Under the pieces are notes generated by a model that had not been told where the DNA came from, ran no database searches, and saw only the letters and a program-made list of their open reading frames with translations. Both the position numbers and the translations under genes were made by a program. DNA of 7,996 bases from positions 1 through 7,996 of the forward strand of contig DHOB01000039.1 in the NCBI GenBank assembly GCA_002409675.1, read 5' to 3'. Shown here in pieces: positions 1 to 7,367 of this stretch (positions are counted from its first letter, which is position 1; each line of letters starts with the position of its first letter). Origin of the DNA: Ruminococcaceae bacterium UBA5401. GTDB lineage: Bacteria > Bacillota > Clostridia > Oscillospirales > Acutalibacteraceae.

Positions 1-1353
1 GAGGAGGACGGCCTGCACGGCCGCGGTCGCCGCCAGAGCGGCGGGGAGGAAGAAGCCCGCCGCGCCGCGCCGCCGGTACAGCCGCGCCATCTGCGTCAGG
101 CCGATGCCGACGAGGGCCGCGAGGAACGGCGCCATCACGGAGAGATAGTACGGATGGAAAAATTCCGAGATGCTGAAGTAGACGCACATGGTGACCACGG
201 AACCGCCCCAGAGCAGAACGGCGGCGAGCAGCCTGCGCCGGCGCTTCTTGTCTTCTTTGTCCGCCCGGAAAAACAGAACCAGAAGAACGGCGATGGAAAA
301 CAGGCCGAACGGCAGAAGCCAGCTGTCCTGCCCGCCGAGCGTCGTGTTGAACATCCGCAGGGGGCTGGGGCTGCCGCCGCCGTTGAACATGCTGTTCCCG
401 GCTCCGCCCCCGCTGCCCGAGGGCATTCCGCGGCCTTCCTCCGAGCCCCCGCGCGGGCTCCCGGTTCCGCCGCCGGGGAGGGAGGGGGCCGAACTGCCGG
501 ACGCCGGCTTTTCCGCGCTCGGGGCGCGGAACCCGAAGCCGCCGCCCCGCATCTGCCCGAAAATGCGCTGGATGCCGTTGTACTGCAGCGCCAGTTCCAG
601 CTCCGAATTGGTGGAGCTGTTGTCGACGTAGGGCCGCTGGTCCGCGGGCGTCAGGTCCACCGCCGCGGACCAGGAGAGGGAGACCGCCGCGAGGACCAGC
701 GCCGCCGCCACAAGCCGCAGGATGCGCTGCTTCCAGCGCAGGTCCGTCGCAAAGAGATAGACGGCGACCAGTGCGGGCAGAATCAGAAAAGCCTCCAGCG
801 TCTTGGCGTTGTAGGCGATGCCGAGAAATACCATCGAAAGCATCAGCCAGCGCGTCTTTCCCGTCTCGGCCGCCGCCGTCATGGCCCAGACGGAGCAGAC
901 CATGAAGAAAATCAGGATGGAATCCGTATTGTTGGTTTTGCTGATGAGGATGAAAATCGGCGAAAGCGCGAGGACAAGGGCGGAAATCAGCCCCGCGGCC
1001 TCGCCGAAGCCCCGCCGGACCGTTCGGTAGAGAATCAGGACCGAAGCGACCGCGGCGATGCAGTCGGGCAGGATGATGCTCCAGCCGTAGAAGCCGAACA
1101 CCTTGGCGAAGGCGGCCTGAATCCACAGCGAGACCGGCGGCTTGTCGACCGTGACCCAGCCGCCCGGGTCCAGCGAGACGAAGAAGAAATTCTTCCAGCT
1201 CGTCAGCATGCTTTTGACGGAAGCGGCGTAAAACTCATTGCTGTAGCCGAGATTCCAGATATTGAAAACGGACAGGAACGCGGCCAGGCATAAAATCAGG
1301 AACAGGGCGATTTGGGACTTGTATTTTTTCACAGTTTCTTTCACGGCTCCCAT
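1..1353 (-). CDS. GT39/ArnT-like membrane glycosyltransferase (partial, C-terminus outside window)
   Basis: Polytopic membrane protein of the protein-O-mannosyltransferase/ArnT superfamily. Members move a sugar from a polyprenyl-phosphate carrier to an acceptor on the outer face of the membrane; the substrate here cannot be read. The 451 visible residues start at the ATG at 1353, with GGAGG at 1362-1366 and an 8-base spacer. A transmembrane segment spans about residues 14-33. The first outer loop holds E40, then DPGG at 62-65 and DKPP at 70-73, typical of this family. Several hydrophobic helices follow (about 86-105, 117-137, 144-160, 170-200, 212-228). A Gly/Ser/Pro-rich stretch at about 268-330 precedes further helices. 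Relatives often have 650-750 residues, so roughly a third is probably missing to the left. It lies downstream of secF, but a strong terminator separates them, so it is probably its own transcription unit. The family call is firm; the acceptor is unknown. Confidence 0.85.
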   Translation of the reverse strand, partial: MGAVKETVKKYKSQIALFLILCLAAFLSVFNIWNLGYSNEFYAASVKSMLTSWKNFFFVSLDPGGWVTVDKPPVSLWIQAAFAKVFGFYGWSIILPDCIAAVASVLILYRTVRRGFGEAAGLISALVLALSPIFILISKTNNTDSILIFFMVCSVWAMTAAAETGKTRWLMLSMVFLGIAYNAKTLEAFLILPALVAVYLFATDLRWKQRILRLVAAALVLAAVSLSWSAAVDLTPADQRPYVDNSSTNSELELALQYNGIQRIFGQMRGGGFGFRAPSAEKPASGSSAPSLPGGGTGSPRGGSEEGRGMPSGSGGGAGNSMFNGGGSPSPLRMFNTTLGGQDSWLLPFGLFSIAVLLVLFFRADKEDKKRRRRLLAAVLLWGGSVVTMCVYFSISEFFHPYYLSVMAPFLAALVGIGLTQMARLYRRRGAAGFFLPAALAATAAVQAVLL

Positions 1354-1385
1354 GGCTTCAACCTCCGTGCAGCGTTTTTTTACAG

Positions 1386-1414
1386 CTTTAAGGGTAGAGG
1401 GAAAATATTTTCAA
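1386..1414 (-). promoter_or_regulatory. Weak candidate promoter for the glycosyltransferase gene
   Basis: On the minus strand a TTGAAA box (1409-1414) lies 17 bases from TTAAAG (1386-1391). The -35 is a fair match but the -10 matches sigma-A consensus at only three of six positions. It sits downstream of the secF terminator and 33 bases before the start codon, the right place for a promoter. A 12-base palindrome (GAAAATATTTTC, 1401-1412) overlaps its -35 region. This is the best candidate I found in the gap, but it is weak. Confidence 0.25.
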
Positions 1415-1452
1415 AGCGTGAACGGAGCGTGACCATTTCAAGGCCGTATTGT

Positions 1453-1489
1453 AAAAAAATAACGCTGTCCTCCTTTTCAAAGGACAGCG
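1453..1489 (-). terminator. Intrinsic terminator of the secDF operon
   Basis: On the minus strand a 9-bp stem (CGCTGTCCT at 1489-1481 pairing with AGGACAGCG at 1471-1463) encloses a 9-base loop. It is followed by TTATTTTTTT (to 1453), a textbook uridine tract. It begins 39 bases after the secF stop codon and so separates secDF from the downstream glycosyltransferase gene. Confidence 0.9.
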
Positions 1490-1528
1490 CTGGTTTGCTG
1501 TTTGCAGGGCCTTCGCAGAAAGCGCGTT

Positions 1529-2623
1529 TCAGCGCTTTCTCTTTTTGCCCTTTTTGCGGGGAGCGCTCTTTTTCGGCGCGGGCCGAGCCGGCGCGGAAGC
1601 GCCCGCCTCCTGCGAAGACGGCGCCGGGCCCGCAGCGGCTTTTGCGGGGGCGGCCAGCCTGGCCTGCCCGGCGTCCGCAAGGCTTTTCTTTTTCAGCTTG
1701 TGGTTTTCCCATGTGACGTAGAGCGGGCCGGCGATGCAGACGGTGGAGTAGCAGCCGGTCACGACGCCGACCATCATGGGCAGCGCGAACGCAACGACGC
1801 TGTTGAGCTGGTAGACGGAGCCGACGACGAACACGGTCGCAATCGCGAGGAACGTGCAGATCGCCGTGTTGATCGAGCGGGTGAACGTCTGGTTGATGCT
1901 GGTGTTCACGAGGACGCGGTAAGGCGTTTTCGGGCCCATCAGCCTGCGGTTTTCGCGGATGCGGTCGTAAATCACGATGGTGTCGTTCAGAGAATAGCCG
2001 AGGATGGTGAGCACGACGGCGATGAAGTTGTCGTCGAGCGGCATCCGGAAGATGATGAACGTGAAATAGACCATCGCCACATCGTGCAGCAGGGCGAAAA
2101 TCGCGAAGAAGCCCGCCGCCATGCCGCCGATTTTGCGGAACCGGGCCGCAATGTAGAGGTTCAGCAGCAGGAAGGCGATCAAAACGGCCACGATGCATTT
2201 GAGGAAGAAGCTCTGCCCCATCGAGGGGTTGACGGAATCCATCTTCAGGCTCTCAAATTTCTCGTTCGGGTAAGCTTTGTTCAGGGCTTTCAGAACGGCC
2301 GTCTGGTCGGCGGGGGTGATGGAATTCGTCCCTGCCAGCGAGATGGTCACGTTGTTGGAAACCTGCCCGCTTTCGGCCGAGCGGACGTTTTTGTTTACGC
2401 TGACCGAAGCGTCGCGGCCAAGGCTCGACTCGACCGCCCTTTCGACTTTCTGCGTCTCAATCTCGCCGCTGTAGGAGTAGCTGAGCACCGCGCCGCCCGT
2501 GAACTGGATGTCCAGCCGCGTGCCGAAAATCACGTTGCAGATAAGGCCCACCAGAACCACCGCAAGGGAGATGCAGTAATAAATCCACCGGTTTTCATAA
2601 AACCGGATATGGTAGGTTTTCAT
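1529..2623 (-). CDS. secF: Protein translocase subunit SecF
   Basis: Integral membrane subunit of the SecDF accessory complex, which uses the proton-motive force to pull secreted proteins through SecYEG from the outer side. The product is 364 residues. A first transmembrane helix spans about residues 13-34, followed by the family motif RLDIQFTGG and an outer domain of about 90 residues. Five helices follow (about 131-309). The conserved block LGYSLNDTIVIYDRIREN lies at about 208-225, with the Asp of NDT at about 214 being the family's proton-relay residue. The ATG at 2623 overlaps the secD TGA in ATGA, the usual sign of translational coupling. The frame is open further upstream, but that stretch is inside secD. 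Oddity: after the last helix there is a tail of about 56 residues rich in Ala, Pro, Lys and Arg, ending KKSAPRKKGKKRKR, facing the cytoplasm by family topology. The identification is secure. Confidence 0.97.
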   Translation of the reverse strand: MKTYHIRFYENRWIYYCISLAVVLVGLICNVIFGTRLDIQFTGGAVLSYSYSGEIETQKVERAVESSLGRDASVSVNKNVRSAESGQVSNNVTISLAGTNSITPADQTAVLKALNKAYPNEKFESLKMDSVNPSMGQSFFLKCIVAVLIAFLLLNLYIAARFRKIGGMAAGFFAIFALLHDVAMVYFTFIIFRMPLDDNFIAVVLTILGYSLNDTIVIYDRIRENRRLMGPKTPYRVLVNTSINQTFTRSINTAICTFLAIATVFVVGSVYQLNSVVAFALPMMVGVVTGCYSTVCIAGPLYVTWENHKLKKKSLADAGQARLAAPAKAAAGPAPSSQEAGASAPARPAPKKSAPRKKGKKRKR

Positions 2624-4074
2624 ACTGCGGCACCCCCTTTCAGCGCAGTCTTGTCCTTTTCCGAAGGGCCGCCGTACAGCCACTTGCTCCGGGCAAACGA
2701 GAACTGCGAAAGGGATTTCGTCATCAGGCGGGTCGTCAGCACGCCGAACAGGAAGTTGCCGATGATGCCGATCAGCAGCGTGTAGCCGAACGAGTAGATG
2801 GAGCCGGTCGTCGAGGCGCCGAACCAGTAGGAGAGGATGTTTTTCGGCCCGAACACCAGCATCAGGATGATGGCGACGATGATCACCGTGATGTTCCCGT
2901 CGAAAATGGCGGAAAAGCTGTTCTGGTCGCCTTTCGAGATGGCGGAGTCGAGCGGTTTGCCGGTCCACAGCTCCTCTCTGATGCGGGTCGCCGTGATGAT
3001 GTTGGCGTCGACGCCCATCCCGATGGAGAGGATAATCCCCGCGAAGCCCGGCAGCGTGAGCGTGAAGCTGTTCAGGAACGGGAAGTAGCCGGAAACCGCC
3101 GCGAACGACAGCCCCACCTGCCCCAGCAGGGAAATCACGGCCACCACGCCGGGCAGCCTGAAGAACAGAATCATGAACAGGCCGACGAGGCAGAACGCGA
3201 TGATTCCCGCGAGCTTCATGGCGCTCAGGGAGGATTTGCCGAGCACCGGGCTCAGCACGCCGTAACTGGTGGTCGTCAACTTGAACGGCAGGGCGCCGGC
3301 GTTGATTTTATTGGCCAGCGAGGAAGCCTCCGCGGCCGTGAAGCCCTGCGAGCCGCCGTCGATCTGGCATTCGCCGTTGGTGATTTCTTCCTCCACGGTC
3401 GGGTACGAAATCATCACGTCGTCCATCCAGATGGAGATAATCTGGTTTTTCAGGCGCTTGGTCGCGTCGGCAAACTTTTTGGTGCCGCTGTCGCTCAGTT
3501 TCAGGCTGACGACATAGGCGGCTCTGCCCGTCGTCTGGTTGGTGGTCATCTGCGGGGTGGCGCTCACGATGTCGCTGCCCTTTAAGATGACGCTGGAGGC
3601 GGTCACGCCTTTCGGGGTCTTATAGACAGGGTTGCCGTCGGCCCCGGTGGACTGGGTGGTGTATTCCTTTCCCTCCCGGAACGTGACGACCGCCGTGGCG
3701 GAAAGCTCGCTGATGGCCTTCTGCGGGTCGAAGTCCTTCTCGTCGTTCTTCCAGGGGAAGCGGACGATAATCCGGCTGTGGTTATAGTCGGTGTAAACCT
3801 CATAATCCGTGATGTTTTCGCCGATCAGCCGCTGCTTGATGGTCGATTCCGCGGAATCCATCTGCTGCTTTGTCGCCTTCTGGGACGTGGCGGGCGTAAA
3901 CGTGGCCTCCACGCCGCCGTTGATATCGATTCCCCATCTGATATCGCCGACACCTTTCAAATAGGTGACGGGATTATCCCCGTTTTTTCCTTTGATGCCG
4001 AAGATGGAAGTAAAGGTAAAAAAGAGTATGAGGAGGGCAACGATGAAAAAGACAGGCCTTGGAACTCGCTTCAT
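2620..4074 (-). CDS. secD: Protein translocase subunit SecD
   Basis: Partner of SecF in the proton-driven SecDF accessory complex of the Sec export machinery. The product is 484 residues. An N-terminal transmembrane helix (about 8-27) is followed by the signature WGIDINGG near 48-55, a long outer P1-type domain to about residue 285, and five C-terminal helices. TLPGFAGIILSIGMGVDAN followed by RIREEL, in the fourth helix region, matches the SecD consensus; the Asp of GVDAN is at about 356 and is the family's key acidic residue. The length suits Gram-positive SecD, which is shorter than the E. coli protein. I chose the ATG at 4074 because GGAGG lies at 4083-4087, 8 bases upstream. An in-frame ATG at 4128 would fall upstream of or at the transcription start expected from the promoter at 4131-4159. 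secD and secF overlap by 4 bases. No yajC is visible next to it. Confidence 0.97.
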   Translation of the reverse strand: MKRVPRPVFFIVALLILFFTFTSIFGIKGKNGDNPVTYLKGVGDIRWGIDINGGVEATFTPATSQKATKQQMDSAESTIKQRLIGENITDYEVYTDYNHSRIIVRFPWKNDEKDFDPQKAISELSATAVVTFREGKEYTTQSTGADGNPVYKTPKGVTASSVILKGSDIVSATPQMTTNQTTGRAAYVVSLKLSDSGTKKFADATKRLKNQIISIWMDDVMISYPTVEEEITNGECQIDGGSQGFTAAEASSLANKINAGALPFKLTTTSYGVLSPVLGKSSLSAMKLAGIIAFCLVGLFMILFFRLPGVVAVISLLGQVGLSFAAVSGYFPFLNSFTLTLPGFAGIILSIGMGVDANIITATRIREELWTGKPLDSAISKGDQNSFSAIFDGNITVIIVAIILMLVFGPKNILSYWFGASTTGSIYSFGYTLLIGIIGNFLFGVLTTRLMTKSLSQFSFARSKWLYGGPSEKDKTALKGGAAV

Positions 4075-4103
4075 TCGTGAATCCTCCAATGTGTTGGTTT
4101 TCC

Positions 4104-4115
4104 GCGAAATTTCGC
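4104..4115. promoter_or_regulatory. 12-base perfect palindrome in the secD leader
   Basis: GCGAAATTTCGC reads the same on both strands. It lies between the expected secD transcription start (near 4124) and the ribosome binding site (4083-4087). With no loop it would make a poor RNA hairpin, so if functional it is more likely a DNA operator for a dimeric regulator. No second copy was noticed in the window, and chance is possible. Confidence 0.3.
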
Positions 4116-4130
4116 AGACATAACGCATCT

Positions 4131-4159
4131 ATTATATTGTGGGACTGCCAAAAAGTCAA
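4131..4159 (-). promoter_or_regulatory. Sigma-A promoter for secDF
   Basis: On the minus strand TTGACT (4159-4154) and a perfect TATAAT (4136-4131) are separated by exactly 17 bases. Eleven of twelve consensus positions match. Transcription should begin near 4124, leaving a leader of about 50 bases before the secD ATG at 4074. It predicts strong, largely constitutive transcription. Confidence 0.9.
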
Positions 4160-4200
4160 TCGCTTCGGCGTCATAACCTGTGAAAAAAGGGCATAAGAAT

Positions 4201-4222
4201 GGGAGGGGCTTTCGCCCCTCCC
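4201..4222 (-). terminator. Hairpin terminator of the aminotransferase gene
   Basis: GGGAGGGGC (4201-4209) and GCCCCTCCC (4214-4222) form a perfect 9-bp GC-rich stem, with a GAAA loop on the minus strand. It lies 26 bases after the aminotransferase stop. The sequence just after the stem is ATTCTTATG, with a CCCTTTTTT run slightly further on, so the uridine tract is imperfect. On the plus strand the stem is followed by AAAGCGG, so it would not terminate in that direction. It ends about 40 bases upstream of the secDF -35 box and would insulate the two units. Confidence 0.65.
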
Positions 4223-4248
4223 AAAGCGGCCGGGCGGAGAAACGCGGG

Positions 4249-5568
4249 CTACAGAGAGGAAGCGACCCTCGCCTTCAGCGACCCGGAGGACTTTCGGCGG
4301 CTCAGCAGCTTTTCGGCCGCCGCCAGCTGGACGGAGATGCAGAACAGGTCCATCGCCTGCTCCAGCTCCTCCACCGGCGGAAAAGTGGGCGCAATGCGGA
4401 TGTTGCTGTCCCTGGGGTCCTTCCCGTAGGGGAACGTCGCGCCCGCCCCGGTCAGCTTGACGCCCGCCCCGGCGCACAGCGACACCACGCGCCTGGCGCA
4501 GCCGGGCATCACGTCCACGCTGATGAAGTAGCCGCCCCGCGGCCGGGTCCATTCGGCCACCCCTTTGCCGGAGAGCTGCGAGTCCAGTTTGGCGAGCACC
4601 GCCCGGAACTTCGGCGCAATCAGGGCGCGGTGCCGGGCCATCTGCGCGAGGACGCCGTCGATGTTTTTCAGGAACGCGACGTGGCGCAGCTGGTTCAGCT
4701 TATCCGGGCCGATGGTCTGGTAGAAATAGTGCTTGCGGATGTCCCGCAGGTTGCCTTCCGCCGCCGCCATGGCCGCCACGCCGGCGCCCGGAAAGGTGAT
4801 TTTGCTGGTCGAGGCGAAATAGAACGCGAGCTCCTGGCTGCCCGCCCTGCGGCACTCGTCCCACAGGCTCAGCAGATGGTCGGGCGTGTCCGTCAGGTCG
4901 TGCACGCAGTAGGCGTTGTCCCAGAAGATGCGGAAGTCCTTCGCCGCCGGCTTCAGCCGGGCGAAGCGGCGGACCGTTTCGTCGGAGAACGTGATGCCGG
5001 TCGGGTTCTGGTATTTCGGCACGCACCAGATGCCCTTCACGGCCGGGTCCTTCACCGCCTGCTCGACGGCGTCCATGTCGGGGCCTTCCGGCGTCATCGG
5101 GATGGTAATAAGGTCGAAGCCGAAATACTCCGTAATGGCAAAGTGGCGGTCATAGCCGGGCGCGGGGCACAGAAAGCGCAGGTGCTCCTGCTTGCCCCAC
5201 GGCCTGCACCCCGCAAAGCCGTGCGTCATCCCGCACGAGACGGTGTCGAACATCATGTTCAGGCTGGAGTTTCCCCCCACAATCACGTTTTTCTCGTCCA
5301 CTTCCATCATATCCGCAAACAGGCGCCGCATCTCCGGAAGGCCGTCGGGCAGGCCGTAGTTGCGGCAGTCGTCCCCGGTGGAGGCCCGGTAGTCGGAAGA
5401 GGAATTCAGCGCGTCCAGCATCGCCGCGGAGAGCCGGAGCTGGTCGCGCCCCGGCTTGCCGCGCGCCATGTTCAGGCTCAGCTTCTTCGCCTGAAAATCC
5501 CGGTATTGGCTCTCCAAATCCTTCCGCACCGATTCCAGCTCCGGTTTCGGCATCGTCTTAAAATCCAA
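4249..5568 (-). CDS. PLP-dependent aminotransferase, aspartate aminotransferase (subgroup Ic-like)
   Basis: Fold-type I aminotransferase of 439 residues, resembling the Corynebacterium-type aspartate aminotransferases (Pfam 'alanine-glyoxylate/aspartate aminotransferase' family). These exchange the amino group between aspartate and 2-oxoglutarate. The N-terminal LNMARGKPG block is typical of this group. GGNSSLNMMFD is the cofactor phosphate-binding loop, PKYQNPTG and WDNAYCVHDL hold cofactor-contacting Asn, Asp and Tyr, and STSKITFPGAG contains the PLP lysine (about K256). SNIRIAPTFPPVEEL near 388-402 holds the substrate-carboxylate arginine (about R391). I chose the TTG at 5568: a GAAAGGGA site sits 10 bases upstream, and the resulting start (MDFKTMPKPEL) looks like relatives. 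The in-frame ATG at 5553 has no good site, and the ATG at 5616 falls at the expected transcription start. Single-gene unit, divergent from asnS. Family call is firm; aspartate as main substrate is inferred. Confidence 0.9.
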   Translation of the reverse strand: MDFKTMPKPELESVRKDLESQYRDFQAKKLSLNMARGKPGRDQLRLSAAMLDALNSSSDYRASTGDDCRNYGLPDGLPEMRRLFADMMEVDEKNVIVGGNSSLNMMFDTVSCGMTHGFAGCRPWGKQEHLRFLCPAPGYDRHFAITEYFGFDLITIPMTPEGPDMDAVEQAVKDPAVKGIWCVPKYQNPTGITFSDETVRRFARLKPAAKDFRIFWDNAYCVHDLTDTPDHLLSLWDECRRAGSQELAFYFASTSKITFPGAGVAAMAAAEGNLRDIRKHYFYQTIGPDKLNQLRHVAFLKNIDGVLAQMARHRALIAPKFRAVLAKLDSQLSGKGVAEWTRPRGGYFISVDVMPGCARRVVSLCAGAGVKLTGAGATFPYGKDPRDSNIRIAPTFPPVEELEQAMDLFCISVQLAAAEKLLSRRKSSGSLKARVASSL

Positions 5569-5578
5569 GGCATGAGCA

Positions 5579-5586
5579 TCCCTTTC
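5579..5586 (-). promoter_or_regulatory. Ribosome binding site deciding the TTG start of the aminotransferase
   Basis: GAAAGGGA on the minus strand lies 10 bases before the TTG at 5568 and 25 bases before the in-frame ATG at 5553, so it favours the TTG. An ATG at 5573 also lies close by but is in another frame. Confidence 0.55.
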
Positions 5587-5621
5587 AAAAGAATTGCAAA
5601 ATTGGCCGTAAAGCAACCTCT

Positions 5622-5650
5622 ATTTTAACCCATTCGATAAAAAAATGCAA
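5622..5650 (-). promoter_or_regulatory. Sigma-A promoter for the aminotransferase gene
   Basis: On the minus strand TTGCAT (5650-5645) and TAAAAT (5627-5622) are 17 bases apart, matching consensus at four and five of six positions. Transcription would begin near 5615, giving a leader of about 47 bases before the TTG start. It also argues against translation from the ATG at 5616. Confidence 0.7.
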
Positions 5651-5743
5651 GCCGAAATTTACCGGAATTCATTTTTATTGAAAAACGGCTTTCGCTTTTC
5701 AGGGCGGCCCTTCCCGGGCCGGCAGACTGTCGAAAAATCCGGC

Positions 5744-5772
5744 TGGAAAATCACGCCGCGTCATGCTATAAT
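5744..5772 (+). promoter_or_regulatory. Extended -10 promoter for asnS
   Basis: TGCTATAAT (5764-5772) is a perfect extended -10 element. TGGAAA at 5744-5749 lies 17 bases upstream as a four-of-six -35 box. Transcription would begin near 5779, leaving about 79 bases of leader before the asnS start at 5858. Together with 5622-5650 it makes this gap a divergent promoter region. Confidence 0.7.
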
Positions 5773-5791
5773 AACGAAAACTGTGCTTTTA

Positions 5792-5833
5792 CGCGGACCG
5801 GACCGCGGCCCTTTTCCAGCAACGGGGAAAGGG
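5792..5833 (+). promoter_or_regulatory. Two tandem hairpins in the asnS leader
   Basis: CGCGG (5792-5796) pairs with CCGCG (5803-5807) around a 6-base loop. Directly after, CCCTTTTCC (5809-5817) pairs with GGGAAAGGG (5825-5833), with one G-U pair and a 7-base loop. ACTTTGTATTT follows the second stem, resembling a weak terminator tail. The block lies between the expected transcription start and the asnS ribosome binding site. It could be an attenuator or the 3' remains of a tRNA-sensing leader; the structure is seen, any regulatory role is inferred. Confidence 0.4.
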
Positions 5834-5844
5834 ACTTTGTATTT

Positions 5845-5849
5845 GGGGG
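5845..5849 (+). promoter_or_regulatory. Ribosome binding site deciding the TTG start of asnS
   Basis: A GGGGG run lies 8 bases before the TTG at 5858. A second in-frame TTG at 5837 lies upstream of this run, so the site selects 5858. The nitroreductase gene in this window has the same G-run type of site (7975-7979). Confidence 0.6.
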
Positions 5850-5857
5850 CTCACAGA

Positions 5858-7252
<1,395 letters not shown>

Positions 7253-7276
7253 CATCCGGCCGCATGCGAGTGCGCA

Positions 7277-7316
7277 AAGGGCCGCCGCCCGGAAAAAAAT
7301 CCGGGCGGCGGCCTTT
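7277..7316 (+). terminator. Hairpin terminator of asnS, possibly bidirectional
   Basis: A 13-bp GC-only stem (7280-7292 with 7301-7313) is extended by one G-U and two A-T pairs (7277-7279 with 7314-7316) around an AAAAAAAT loop. TTTCTCT follows on the plus strand. It starts 25 bases after the asnS stop. The convergent nitroreductase gene ends at 7368, and on the minus strand the stem is followed by CTTTGCGC, so termination in that direction is plausible but weaker. Confidence 0.85.
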
Positions 7317-7367
7317 CTCTATAATAAAGTAGGAGGGACTACGGGTGGGCTTTTTCACGGGAACGCT

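Noticed and set aside
154..1293. 379-codon open frame on the plus strand opposite the glycosyltransferase
   Set aside because: The minus strand encodes a coherent multi-helix GT39 protein with DKPP and a good ribosome binding site, while the plus frame is low-complexity and charged.
1502..2785. 427-codon open frame on the plus strand opposite secF/secD
   Set aside because: It is antisense to clearly conserved Sec genes. Its translation is rich in Arg, His, Asp and Gly with no recognisable domain, a typical shadow in GC-rich DNA.
4075..4128. 18-residue N-terminal extension of SecD starting at 4128
   Set aside because: The ATG at 4128 lies only a few bases from the -10 box, before the expected transcript start, while 4074 has a well-spaced GGAGG.
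4180..5628. 482-codon open frame on the plus strand opposite the aminotransferase
   Set aside because: It covers a gene with intact catalytic motifs on the other strand. The composition (Arg/His/Val/Gln-rich) and lack of family features mark it as an artefact.
5640..5840. Intact T-box riboswitch ahead of asnS
   Set aside because: I could not find a specifier stem or an intact TGGNACCGCG. The resemblance is limited to the distal hairpins, so it is kept as a finding, not called as a feature.
5645..5857. 71-residue N-terminal extension of AsnRS starting at the ATG at 5645
   Set aside because: The extension crosses the asnS extended -10 promoter and hairpins, does not resemble AsnRS, and a TTG with a well-spaced site at 5858 gives the normal family length.
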